Below are positions 43,741 to 50,905 of a DNA stretch of 64,000 nt, one piece after another. The position numbers and the translations under genes were made by a program. Position 1 is the first letter of the stretch, and every line of letters begins with the position of its first letter. The notes beneath the pieces were generated by a model, which worked only from the letters and a program-made list of their open reading frames with translations, ran no database searches and was not told the DNA's origin. Source of the stretch: Clostridiales bacterium (GTDB lineage: Bacteria > Bacillota > Clostridia > Lachnospirales > Lachnospiraceae); the NCBI GenBank assembly GCA_021204045.1, contig JAJQAA010000022.1, positions 1 to 64,000 of the forward strand, written 5' to 3'.

Positions 43741-44805
43741 ATGTTAAAAACGAAAAAATTGTCTCTGACTGCATTTGCGGTTATTGGTATGATAACAATG
43801 ACGTCATTTCCCGTAATGGCAGGCGAGTGGAAATAAAACGACATCGGAAAATGGTGGCAGGAGGACGATGGAACCTATCCCTCAAATTCCTGGGAATGGA
43901 TCGACAGCGATGGGGATAGCGTTGGAGAGTGCTATTATTTTGATGAGGAGGGATATCTGGTGACCGGAGCAGAGACACCAGACGGATACACGGTAAATTC
44001 GGATGGCGCGTGGACAGAAGACAATGTAGTTCAATCCAGAAATATGACCGATGGAACGGATATGGCCAAGGCAGACAGCACGTCAGATGGCGGGGAAAGC
44101 TCCGGCTCCTGGGGAAGCAGCGAGATCACTGTAACTGTGGATGCATTTATGGATCACATGTATGTGCTCGACGAGCCGCGCACCCGGGCATACCTGTTTG
44201 TGGGCGAGGATAAGGCACTTCTGGTTGATACTCTGATGGCCGACGACCATGTGGAGGATATTGTACGCTCGGTCACGGATCTCCCGATAGAGGTAGTGAT
44301 CACGCATGGGCATCCGGATCATATCGGAGGAATCGAGGCGTTTGATTCCTGCTACATCAATGAGAACGATGCATCAATGCTTCCGGAGGGAATTACGGTA
44401 AATGTGATCCGGGAAGGAAGTGAGATTGTCTGCGATGATTTTTGCTTCGAGATCATTGAAATACCGGGACATACGGACGGAAGCATCGCGCTTCTCGACC
44501 GGGCGCACGGGATTCTGATCAGTGGCGACAGCGTTCAGTCTGGGCCAGTCATTATGACCGGTGAAAATGTGAGTATGCAGGCTTATGCGGACAGTATGAA
44601 AAAGCTGCTGGATTACGCAGATGATGTGGTTTATATTTTTGCAGGCCATCATGATTATCCTTCTTCCAGGGATTATATTCAGTATGCGTACGAGGACGCG
44701 CTGGCTTATCTGAATGGTGAACTGACCGGATCGCCGATCACGATGATGGGAGCGGAGAGTATGCTTTATCAGGGTGCGCATGTATCGTTCCTGCTTGACC
44801 AGTGA
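43741..44805 (+). pseudogene. Wall-binding metallo-beta-lactamase-fold hydrolase interrupted by in-frame TAA
   Basis: A frame opens with ATG 43741 after SD GAAAGGAG and encodes a signal peptide (LSLTAFAVIGMITMTSFPVMAGEWK), then meets TAA at 43834-43836. Immediately beyond, in the same frame and without any gap, comes a Lachnospiraceae-style wall-binding repeat (NDIGKWWQEDDGTYPSNSW, CYYFDEEGYLVTGAETPDGYTVNSDGAW). After a Ser/Gly linker follows a complete metallo-beta-lactamase domain with THGHPDHIGG, a later His (EIPGHTDG), SGDSVQSG and FAGHHDYP. So one codon separates a 354-residue secreted hydrolase from a 31-residue peptide. It is either a recent nonsense mutation, a sequencing error (CAA/GAA to TAA) or readthrough. 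Internal starts exist (GTG 43960) but would give a protein without a signal peptide. Confidence 0.85.
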
Positions 44806-44899
44806 TAAGATTTCACATTTAATAGTTGAAGAAAAAAGCTTGGAATGGCTTAAATCTGCCGTTTATGGGGGTGTCCATAAAACGGTTTTCCGGTTTAAT

Positions 44900-44933
44900 G
44901 GTTCAGGCATGATTTTACGGTCATGCCTGAACC
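44900..44933. repeat. Perfect 13-bp hairpin in the gap after the hydrolase
   Basis: GGTTCAGGCATGA (44900-44912) pairs with TCATGCCTGAACC (44921-44933) over 8 nt. No strong T-run follows. It may be a terminator or a remnant of a mobile element end. Confidence 0.7.
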
Positions 44934-45034
44934 TCTTTCATCAGTTCATCCAGCTTAAGGTTCACTGATTGATTTATGTAGTTTTAAAAGCGACAATATC
45001 GGAAAAGGGATACTTTAATATTTAATGGAAAAAC

Positions 45035-45070
45035 GGGTTGAAACCAATTTGCGATTTCAACCCATTTTTT
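45035..45070 (+). terminator. Intrinsic terminator
   Basis: GGGTTGAAA (45035-45043) and TTTCAACCC (45055-45063), 11-nt loop, then ATTTTTT. The rest of the 450-bp gap 44806-45256 is AT-rich, with no gene I can support. Confidence 0.75.
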
Positions 45071-45256
45071 ATAATGATCTATTTCTGTTTTTTACTCACA
45101 CATTCATTTGATTTTACCGTGAAAGAAAGCATTGGTATAATGACTATGCATCTGCGTTCCGTTCCGATTAGTGCTATGCCAAAGGATTCCCGCACGGAAA
45201 CAAATTTTCAGTGCCTTATAAAGCGTCGATAGGATTAATTTAAAAATTGTTAACTC

Positions 45257-45583
45257 TTATTGTAAACTATTTCCCCACACAGCAAGTTCTGTCAAAATGG
45301 GAATCAGAGAACGAACGGAGTCAGTTATTTCATACTCGACTCGAATCGGAACCTCCATATACTCTGTTCTTTTGACCAGCCCATCCTCCTCCAGCTCCTT
45401 TAAGGATTTCGCCAGCATGGTGTTGGAGATACTGCCCATTTTTCGCTTAATGTCATTGTATCTGGTGGAACCGTCATTTGACAGCGAACACAAGATGGAC
45501 ATTTTCCACCTTCCACCTATCGCATTCATTGCTTTTTGCAAAGGACACCCCACGGTGCAAGGACAAATATGCTCGGTTGCCAT
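45257..45583 (-). CDS. HxlR-family transcriptional regulator
   Basis: A 108-aa winged-helix regulator with the HxlR pattern: CPLQKAMNAIGGRWKMSIL, RYNDIKRKMGSISNTMLAKSLKELEEDGLVKRTEY and a C-terminal dimer helix. The frame runs on to 45853, but ATG 45583 with SD GGAGGA is the true start. Three cysteines cluster at the N-terminus (C7, C9, C13). Single N-terminal cysteines are thiol sensors in relatives such as YodB and HypR, so redox or electrophile sensing is plausible. It is divergent from the flavodoxin gene, with overlapping promoters and a shared palindrome (45641-45700), so it likely controls that cluster and itself. Confidence 0.92.
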   Translation of the reverse strand: MATEHICPCTVGCPLQKAMNAIGGRWKMSILCSLSNDGSTRYNDIKRKMGSISNTMLAKSLKELEEDGLVKRTEYMEVPIRVEYEITDSVRSLIPILTELAVWGNSLQ

Positions 45584-45640
45584 TTCATTTCCTCCTCCAT
45601 AAATCAGTTTTTTCTTACCTGCTCCACAAAAACTGCGTAG

Positions 45641-45700
45641 TTGACTTGAGCTTATTTCGTAACTATAATGCATTGTAGCAGATAACAAATTAAGAGTAAA
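45641..45700. promoter_or_regulatory. Overlapping divergent promoters with palindromic operator candidate
   Basis: Plus strand: TTGACT (45641-45646), 17 bp, TATAAT (45664-45669), driving the flavodoxin cluster. Minus strand: TTTACT (45700-45695), 17 bp, TACAAT (45677-45672), driving hxlR. The near-palindrome CTATAATGCATTGTAG (45663-45678, 14 of 16 symmetric) covers both -10 boxes, an ideal place for the HxlR protein. Confidence 0.65.
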
Positions 45701-45751
45701 GCATTTTTTAAGAGTGGTAATTTTATACAGGAACGATTGGAGGAACGCATC

Positions 45752-46180
45752 ATGGAAAAAACAAAGGTAGCTGTGCGCTACTTTCCCAAATCCGGAAATA
45801 CAAAAAAGCTGGCAGATGAAATTGCAAAAGCGGTTGGCTGCAAGGCAGAACAAATCCCTGCGCCTGTCAGCAGTAAGGTGGAAATTCTGTTTTTGGGAGC
45901 TTCCGTTTACTGGGGCGGCATTAGCTCCGAAGTGAAGGACTATATCCAGACGCTAAACAAGGACAGCATTGGCAAAGTCGTAGTTTTCTCTACCTCCGCA
46001 TTGGCGGAGAGGGCTTTTCCGCAAATGCTAAAGAAATTGCAAAGCTGCGGCATTCAGGTTGAAAGCAGAAACTTTTATTGCCGGGGAGAGTTTACTGCGC
46101 TTCATAAAGGACGTCCGAATCAAGAGGATTTGAATGCCGCAAGGAAGTTCGCAGCAGAAATGATTGCGGAACTTCATTGA
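45752..46180 (+). CDS. Flavodoxin-like protein
   Basis: A 142-aa flavodoxin-fold protein with an FMN phosphate-loop-like start (RYFPKSGNTKKLADEIAKAVG), where the canonical T/S-x-T-G-N-T loop is FPKSGNTK, then EILFLGASVYWGGISSEVKDYI and VVVFSTSA. Likely an electron carrier or small NAD(P)H:quinone-type flavoprotein. ATG 45752 is preferred over TTG 45737 because the SD (GGAGG) sits between them. First gene of the HxlR-controlled cluster, 15 bp before the next gene. Confidence 0.88.
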   Translation: MEKTKVAVRYFPKSGNTKKLADEIAKAVGCKAEQIPAPVSSKVEILFLGASVYWGGISSEVKDYIQTLNKDSIGKVVVFSTSALAERAFPQMLKKLQSCGIQVESRNFYCRGEFTALHKGRPNQEDLNAARKFAAEMIAELH

Positions 46181-46195
46181 GCAAAGCGCACACCC

Positions 46196-47551
46196 ATGGA
46201 TCGTCTTATCAATCTTCTGGTAAAGTTCTTCGTTTTCCTATCTCGATTTGTCCCCATTTTCTCGAAACTTGGTTTTGTAGACTATAGGGACTTTGGAGAT
46301 TTGGAAAAGGAACCAAAACTGCACATCCTGCTGGTGGGCTACAATGGAGCCAGAAATACTGGTGCAGATGTGCGGGTAGCGGAAATCGTGAAGCAGCTTC
46401 AGCAGCGCCTCGGCAAAGAGAAAGCACAGATTTCCGTCATGACGCTGGATGAAGAAAACATCCGATGCTATTTTGATTCCGACATCAAGCTCGTTCCGTT
46501 CAGCTCCATCTTTTTTGCAGATGTCTTTCGGGCCTGCTGCGCCAATCATGCCGTGATCTTGTGCGAGGGTTCCACGCTGAAAAGCAAGTTTGCCAATGCG
46601 CTTACCCTGTATTTCTGCGAGGCGGCTGGCATTATGAAAAACCAGCACAAGCCCTGCATCGCCTACGGCTCAGAAGCCGGTGAGATGGATGCATTCCTGG
46701 AGCGCACGGTAAAGCGGCTTTGTTCGGATACCTATTTTATCGCCAGGACCCAGAACTCCCTGGATAAGATTCAACAGTTGGGATTAAAGGGCCATTTTGG
46801 AACGGATGCCGCATGGAATTTTGACAGTTCCTCTCATGCAGAGTGGGCTGTTACTGAACTTCAGCAATCCGGCTGGAACGGTACTTCACCGCTTCTGGGC
46901 ATTGCGCCCATCAATCCCTTTTGGTGGCCGGTCAGACCTTTGCTGACGAAGTGGGTGAAGGCGAAGCTCACCGGGGATCACTCATTGCAATTTCAGCTGT
47001 GGTACTTCTTCAGCTGGTCAAAGCAGCGGGAACTGCAATTCGAGCATTATCTGGATGCCATCGCTCATTCGGTGAATGAATTTGCGGCAAAGCATCCCTG
47101 TCATGTGGTCATACTAGGCATGGAGCGTCTGGACGCAGATGCCTGTAACAAACTGAACGCCAAGCTCACGAAACCGGCGTCTGTCTATTTGTCCGCTGAC
47201 CATGACGGCTATGAAATGGCGGCTATCCTGCGGCAGCTGTCGATTTTGATCACCTCAAGGTATCATGCCCAGGTGCTGTCTATGGGTGCAAGAGTACCCA
47301 GTGTGGCGATCTCGATGGATGAGCGTCTGGACAACATCATGCAGGAAATGGATTTGAGCCAGTACCAGCTTCTGCACGCAGATGATACGGAACTGGCGTC
47401 AGAGCTTACAAGCGTCCTGGAGCACATCCTGTTTCATCAGGAACAAATCAAAGACAAAATCAGGCGTCAGCTTGTTTTCTATCAGAACACACTGGATGAG
47501 ATGGGAGACTTTCTTACTTCATGGCTGCTTTCTCATGAAAGCCCGACTTGA
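46196..47551 (+). CDS. Polysaccharide pyruvyl transferase-family protein
   Basis: A 451-aa protein with the pyruvyl-transferase (PF04230-like) layout: N-terminal ILLVGYNGARNTGADVRVAEIV, central CIAYGSEAGEM and RTQNSLDKI, and C-terminal ILITSRYHAQVLSMGARVPSVAISMDERL. The family transfers pyruvate from PEP to sugars, or shares the GT-B-like fold for other transfers. A hydrophobic N-terminal stretch (INLLVKFFVFLSRFVPIF) may associate with the membrane. No glycosyltransferase or polysaccharide cluster is nearby, so its acceptor may be a lipid or small molecule, which is speculative. The SD is weak. It lies 15 bp after the flavodoxin gene and 25 bp before the fusion gene. Confidence 0.82.
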   Translation: MDRLINLLVKFFVFLSRFVPIFSKLGFVDYRDFGDLEKEPKLHILLVGYNGARNTGADVRVAEIVKQLQQRLGKEKAQISVMTLDEENIRCYFDSDIKLVPFSSIFFADVFRACCANHAVILCEGSTLKSKFANALTLYFCEAAGIMKNQHKPCIAYGSEAGEMDAFLERTVKRLCSDTYFIARTQNSLDKIQQLGLKGHFGTDAAWNFDSSSHAEWAVTELQQSGWNGTSPLLGIAPINPFWWPVRPLLTKWVKAKLTGDHSLQFQLWYFFSWSKQRELQFEHYLDAIAHSVNEFAAKHPCHVVILGMERLDADACNKLNAKLTKPASVYLSADHDGYEMAAILRQLSILITSRYHAQVLSMGARVPSVAISMDERLDNIMQEMDLSQYQLLHADDTELASELTSVLEHILFHQEQIKDKIRRQLVFYQNTLDEMGDFLTSWLLSHESPT

Positions 47552-47576
47552 TGCAGAACACACGGAGGAACTGCCG

Positions 47577-50342
47577 ATGTATAATATATTTCTGACCGGT
47601 ACAACCGGATTTTTGGGGACAGAGATCATTTCTGAACTCATGCAGACGACGGACGATATTGTCTATGGCCTCACAAGAGCCGGTTCTGTCTCGGAGTCAA
47701 TCAACACCCTTACCGCTCTCTGGTACGGTCGCCCTGAGCTGACAGAGAATCTTGGGGGCCGCATCCTGCCGGTGCTGGGGGACATTACAGAAGAAAACCT
47801 GGGCCTTTCTGATGCAGATCAGGAATGGCTGATCCATCACACCGATTACGTCATTCACACCGCTGCCGTTATCGGCATCAACCACAGCCGTGAGCAGTTT
47901 TGGGAGGTCAACGTCACTGGCACAAATCACGTTCTGGACTTTGCCAGGCGTATTCAGGCCGACCACCCGCTCCGGCGTTTTTCCCATGTATCTACCGCAT
48001 ATGTGGCCGGAACAAGAAGCGGACAAATCATGGAGGATTCCCTGACAGACGCCGGTTTTTCCAGTCTGTATGAGCAGAGTAAGTTTGAGGGAGAGCACCT
48101 CGTCGCGCAGGCAATGGGGCAGCTCCCTGTCTCTGTTTTCCGGCCGGGCCAGATCGTGGGTGATTCCAGAACCGGGCGGGTGAAAAATTTTAATATGCTT
48201 TACTATCCGCTGAAGCTGTATCTGAAACAGCAGATGCGTGTTTTCCCAATCAAAAAGTCCATGCGCGTCAACATGGTGCCGGTGGACTATGTGGCAAAAT
48301 CGATTGTCCGCATCACCTATGCAGAGGACGCTGTGGGAAAAACCTTCCACCTGACCGCCCCGGCCTCTGCCCAGCCGACGGTGGCGGAGCTGATTGACGC
48401 CGTGCGGGACTGGGCAGAGAAAAATCTCTCCATACGGCTGCCGAAGCCGTTGTTTCTCTCGATCCCATTTCTGAGCAAGATCGGCGCTTCCCGCAATCTG
48501 TCAGAGGAGAAGCCTGCGAAAAAGAGCGTCCTGACCAATATGCTCTCTCTGGCTCCCTACTTCACAGAAAATAAAACATACGACATAACAAACACCGAAC
48601 GGTTTATGGGGGCATATCAACTCGATTGGCGGGAGTATCTGCCGAATCTTCTGGCCTACGCTACCAGCAGGAACTTCCTCGACCACAACAGCCGAACCGT
48701 GTTTGAACAAGTACGCTTCTGCCTGAACCGGAAGAATACATCTATCACCTATTACGATGTAACCGGCGACGGCATCCGAGAAAGCAACGCCTCGTCTGTG
48801 AATCAGCGCATTGAGGAGACGCTGAGGGCGCTCCAGGCCCTTGGCATCGGTTCGGGCAGTAAGGTCGCTGTCAGTGGGATTAACAGTGTTACATACTTCA
48901 TTCTTGATGTAGCAATCGGGTTGTCCGGAGCTACCAGCGTACCGCTATACTACACTACCCCCGCCAACGAACTGGACGAGCTGCTGCAAAAAAGCGGTGC
49001 GAACTGGTTCTTCATCGGGGACATTCGCATTTTATCCCATGTCAGTGAGATGATCTTTGGGGGGACGATGGTTTCCTTTACGGAGAATGCGCCGCTACCG
49101 GAGGACGCTCGCATCCTGTCATGGGAGCAGTTCCTCTCTCTGGGAAAAGGGCATAAACTCTCACCTGTGCAGGTCTCCTATCAGGATATGGACACTCTGC
49201 GCTATACCTCCGGAACCACCGGCAATTCCAAGAGCGTGGCCTTTTCTCAGGCACAGCTACGGTGGATGGCTGAGACGATGGCATCCCTGCTCAGCTTCAA
49301 AAGCCGAACCAAACAGGCAGTCTATCTGTCCTTTTTGCCGCTGAGCCATGTGGTGGAGGGAATATTGGGGGCTTACACGCCCTACTATCTGGGCGCACCG
49401 GCGTCTCTCTATTTCCTCAATGATTTTGACAGGCTGGCGGAGACGCTGCCCAAGGTCAGGCCCACGATTTTCTTCTCCATCCCCAGATTTTACGAGAAGA
49501 TTTGGGATCAGCTGGCCCAGAATAAGCTGGGAAGCATCTACATTTCCAGTGAAAGCGCTTCCCTCAAACGTATCTTGCGCCCAATTTTGAGAAGGTCGCT
49601 GCTGAAAAAAGCCGGACTGGATCGGTGTGACCAGCTCATCGTCGGCTCTGCGCCGGTCAGCCAAAAGCTACTGGAGGATTTCAGGGAGCTGGGCATTGAG
49701 ATTCACGACGCCTACGGATTGACGGAAGCGCCGCTCATCACTCTGAATCGGCTGGGTGCCAACGACATCACAACCGTTGGCCCTCCGCTGTCGGAGACGA
49801 AGGTGACATTGGCGGAGGACGGCGAGATTCTGGTGGAAGGCCCTCAGGTAGCGATGGCCTATGATGGCCGTGAGGACGCCCGCTTGCATACGGGCGACCT
49901 GGGTGCGATCATGGCAAGCGGACACCTTCAAATCATCGGACGGAAGAAAGAAATCCTCATCAACTCCTACGGAAAGAATATCAATCTGCAAAAGGTGGAG
50001 ACACTTTTACGGAACATTCCCGGCATCAGCGAGGCTCTGCTGGTGGGAGAACAGCGACCTTATTGTGTTGCTCTGCTCTGGCCGGAGGATGAAAAGTCGG
50101 CTCCGGATGAAGCAACACTGATGGTTGCGGTTCGGTCTGTCAACGAGCAGCTTTCTCACCCGGAGCAGGTCAAACGGTATGCGCTGATGTCCAGTTCATT
50201 GAAAATCTCCACCGGAGAACTGACACCCAATTTGAAGCTGCGCCGGAGTAACATCATGGAATTGCACCAGGAGACCATTGACGGGTTGTATAAGCCAAAG
50301 GCTACTCCAATTGGAGATGTCCTTCTGATTGGAGCGCTGTGA
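47577..50342 (+). CDS. Fusion of fatty acyl reductase-like SDR and long-chain acyl-CoA synthetase
   Basis: A 921-aa two-part enzyme. Residues 1 to about 355 form an extended NAD(P)-binding reductase: GTTGFLGTEI at 8-17, HTAAVIG, and catalytic Tyr165-x3-Lys169 (YEQSK), as in the NAD_binding_4 group of thioester reductases. Residues about 395-910 form an AMP-forming ligase: YTSGTTGNSKS at 543-553, YGLTEAP, TGDLGAI, GRKKEILINSYGKN and TGELTPNLKLRR, the last pointing to the long-chain acyl-CoA synthetase branch rather than NRPS. No carrier (Ser-phosphopantetheine) domain is seen, and the order is the reverse of carboxylic acid reductases (A-T-R). It could activate a fatty acid to acyl-CoA and reduce it to aldehyde or alcohol. 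The frame opens at 47382, but ATG 47577 follows SD GGAGG. Confidence 0.85.
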   Translation: MYNIFLTGTTGFLGTEIISELMQTTDDIVYGLTRAGSVSESINTLTALWYGRPELTENLGGRILPVLGDITEENLGLSDADQEWLIHHTDYVIHTAAVIGINHSREQFWEVNVTGTNHVLDFARRIQADHPLRRFSHVSTAYVAGTRSGQIMEDSLTDAGFSSLYEQSKFEGEHLVAQAMGQLPVSVFRPGQIVGDSRTGRVKNFNMLYYPLKLYLKQQMRVFPIKKSMRVNMVPVDYVAKSIVRITYAEDAVGKTFHLTAPASAQPTVAELIDAVRDWAEKNLSIRLPKPLFLSIPFLSKIGASRNLSEEKPAKKSVLTNMLSLAPYFTENKTYDITNTERFMGAYQLDWREYLPNLLAYATSRNFLDHNSRTVFEQVRFCLNRKNTSITYYDVTGDGIRESNASSVNQRIEETLRALQALGIGSGSKVAVSGINSVTYFILDVAIGLSGATSVPLYYTTPANELDELLQKSGANWFFIGDIRILSHVSEMIFGGTMVSFTENAPLPEDARILSWEQFLSLGKGHKLSPVQVSYQDMDTLRYTSGTTGNSKSVAFSQAQLRWMAETMASLLSFKSRTKQAVYLSFLPLSHVVEGILGAYTPYYLGAPASLYFLNDFDRLAETLPKVRPTIFFSIPRFYEKIWDQLAQNKLGSIYISSESASLKRILRPILRRSLLKKAGLDRCDQLIVGSAPVSQKLLEDFRELGIEIHDAYGLTEAPLITLNRLGANDITTVGPPLSETKVTLAEDGEILVEGPQVAMAYDGREDARLHTGDLGAIMASGHLQIIGRKKEILINSYGKNINLQKVETLLRNIPGISEALLVGEQRPYCVALLWPEDEKSAPDEATLMVAVRSVNEQLSHPEQVKRYALMSSSLKISTGELTPNLKLRRSNIMELHQETIDGLYKPKATPIGDVLLIGAL

Positions 50343-50866
50343 TGAACCGGTTGATTTATCGCGCATTGTCCAGCAGGTTCGGCGCAAATCTTGAATTACA
50401 AATACTCATGCGGCAAACGGCAAAAGCATTCGGCGTGGATGTGCCGAATGCTGCCGGGCGTTCCACTCCGGAACTGTTGAAAGCCTATGCACAGTTCACA
50501 GCAAAAGAAGCCATGCGAGCCATACAACATGGGGATGATCTCGAAACACTGCATCAGAAGCTGTATCAAATGACCTATACTCTGGGGAGCCGCCTTCGCC
50601 GGTGGTTGAATCCGAAAGACGAGAAAGACTGTTTTTCTGTTATTGCATTGCTCTATCGCAACATCGGGATTCAAATATGTGAAGAATCTCCCGGAACAGT
50701 TTGTGTTCGCAAATGCTATTTCAGCGGCTTCTATACGCCGGAAGTCTGCTCTGTCATTTCTGCCATCGACCAGGGCATTTTTGCAGGCATTTATCAGAGC
50801 GGCAAGCTGACATTTCGCGAGCGTATCACAGAGGGCTATGACGTATGCCGGGCTGATTTCAGATGA
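50342..50866 (+). CDS. ATC-hydrolase-like (PF14196-type) small protein
   Basis: A 174-aa soluble protein. The C-terminal third (VRKCYFSGFYTPEVCSVISA, IDQGIFAGI, LTFRERITEGYDVCRADFR) fits the L-2-amino-thiazoline-4-carboxylic acid hydrolase-like family, in which conserved Cys, Arg and Asp residues line up this way. Most members are uncharacterised and found beside redox or lipid enzymes, and the named activity is probably not general. The ATG overlaps the stop of the fusion gene (TGATG), so translation is coupled. A GTG one codon earlier is possible. Assignment by pattern memory only. Confidence 0.6.
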   Translation: MNRLIYRALSSRFGANLELQILMRQTAKAFGVDVPNAAGRSTPELLKAYAQFTAKEAMRAIQHGDDLETLHQKLYQMTYTLGSRLRRWLNPKDEKDCFSVIALLYRNIGIQICEESPGTVCVRKCYFSGFYTPEVCSVISAIDQGIFAGIYQSGKLTFRERITEGYDVCRADFR

Positions 50867-50905
50867 AGAATAAGACATACAGGCCAGGAAGGAGGAGCTG
50901 TTAGA

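Noticed and set aside
44774-45232. Two short open frames after the metallo-hydrolase gene
   Set aside because: No SD, composition unlike proteins, and they cross a terminator hairpin.
45584-45853. N-terminal extension of the HxlR regulator
   Set aside because: The extra 90 residues cover the divergent promoter region. The ATG at 45583 has SD GGAGGA and matches the family length.
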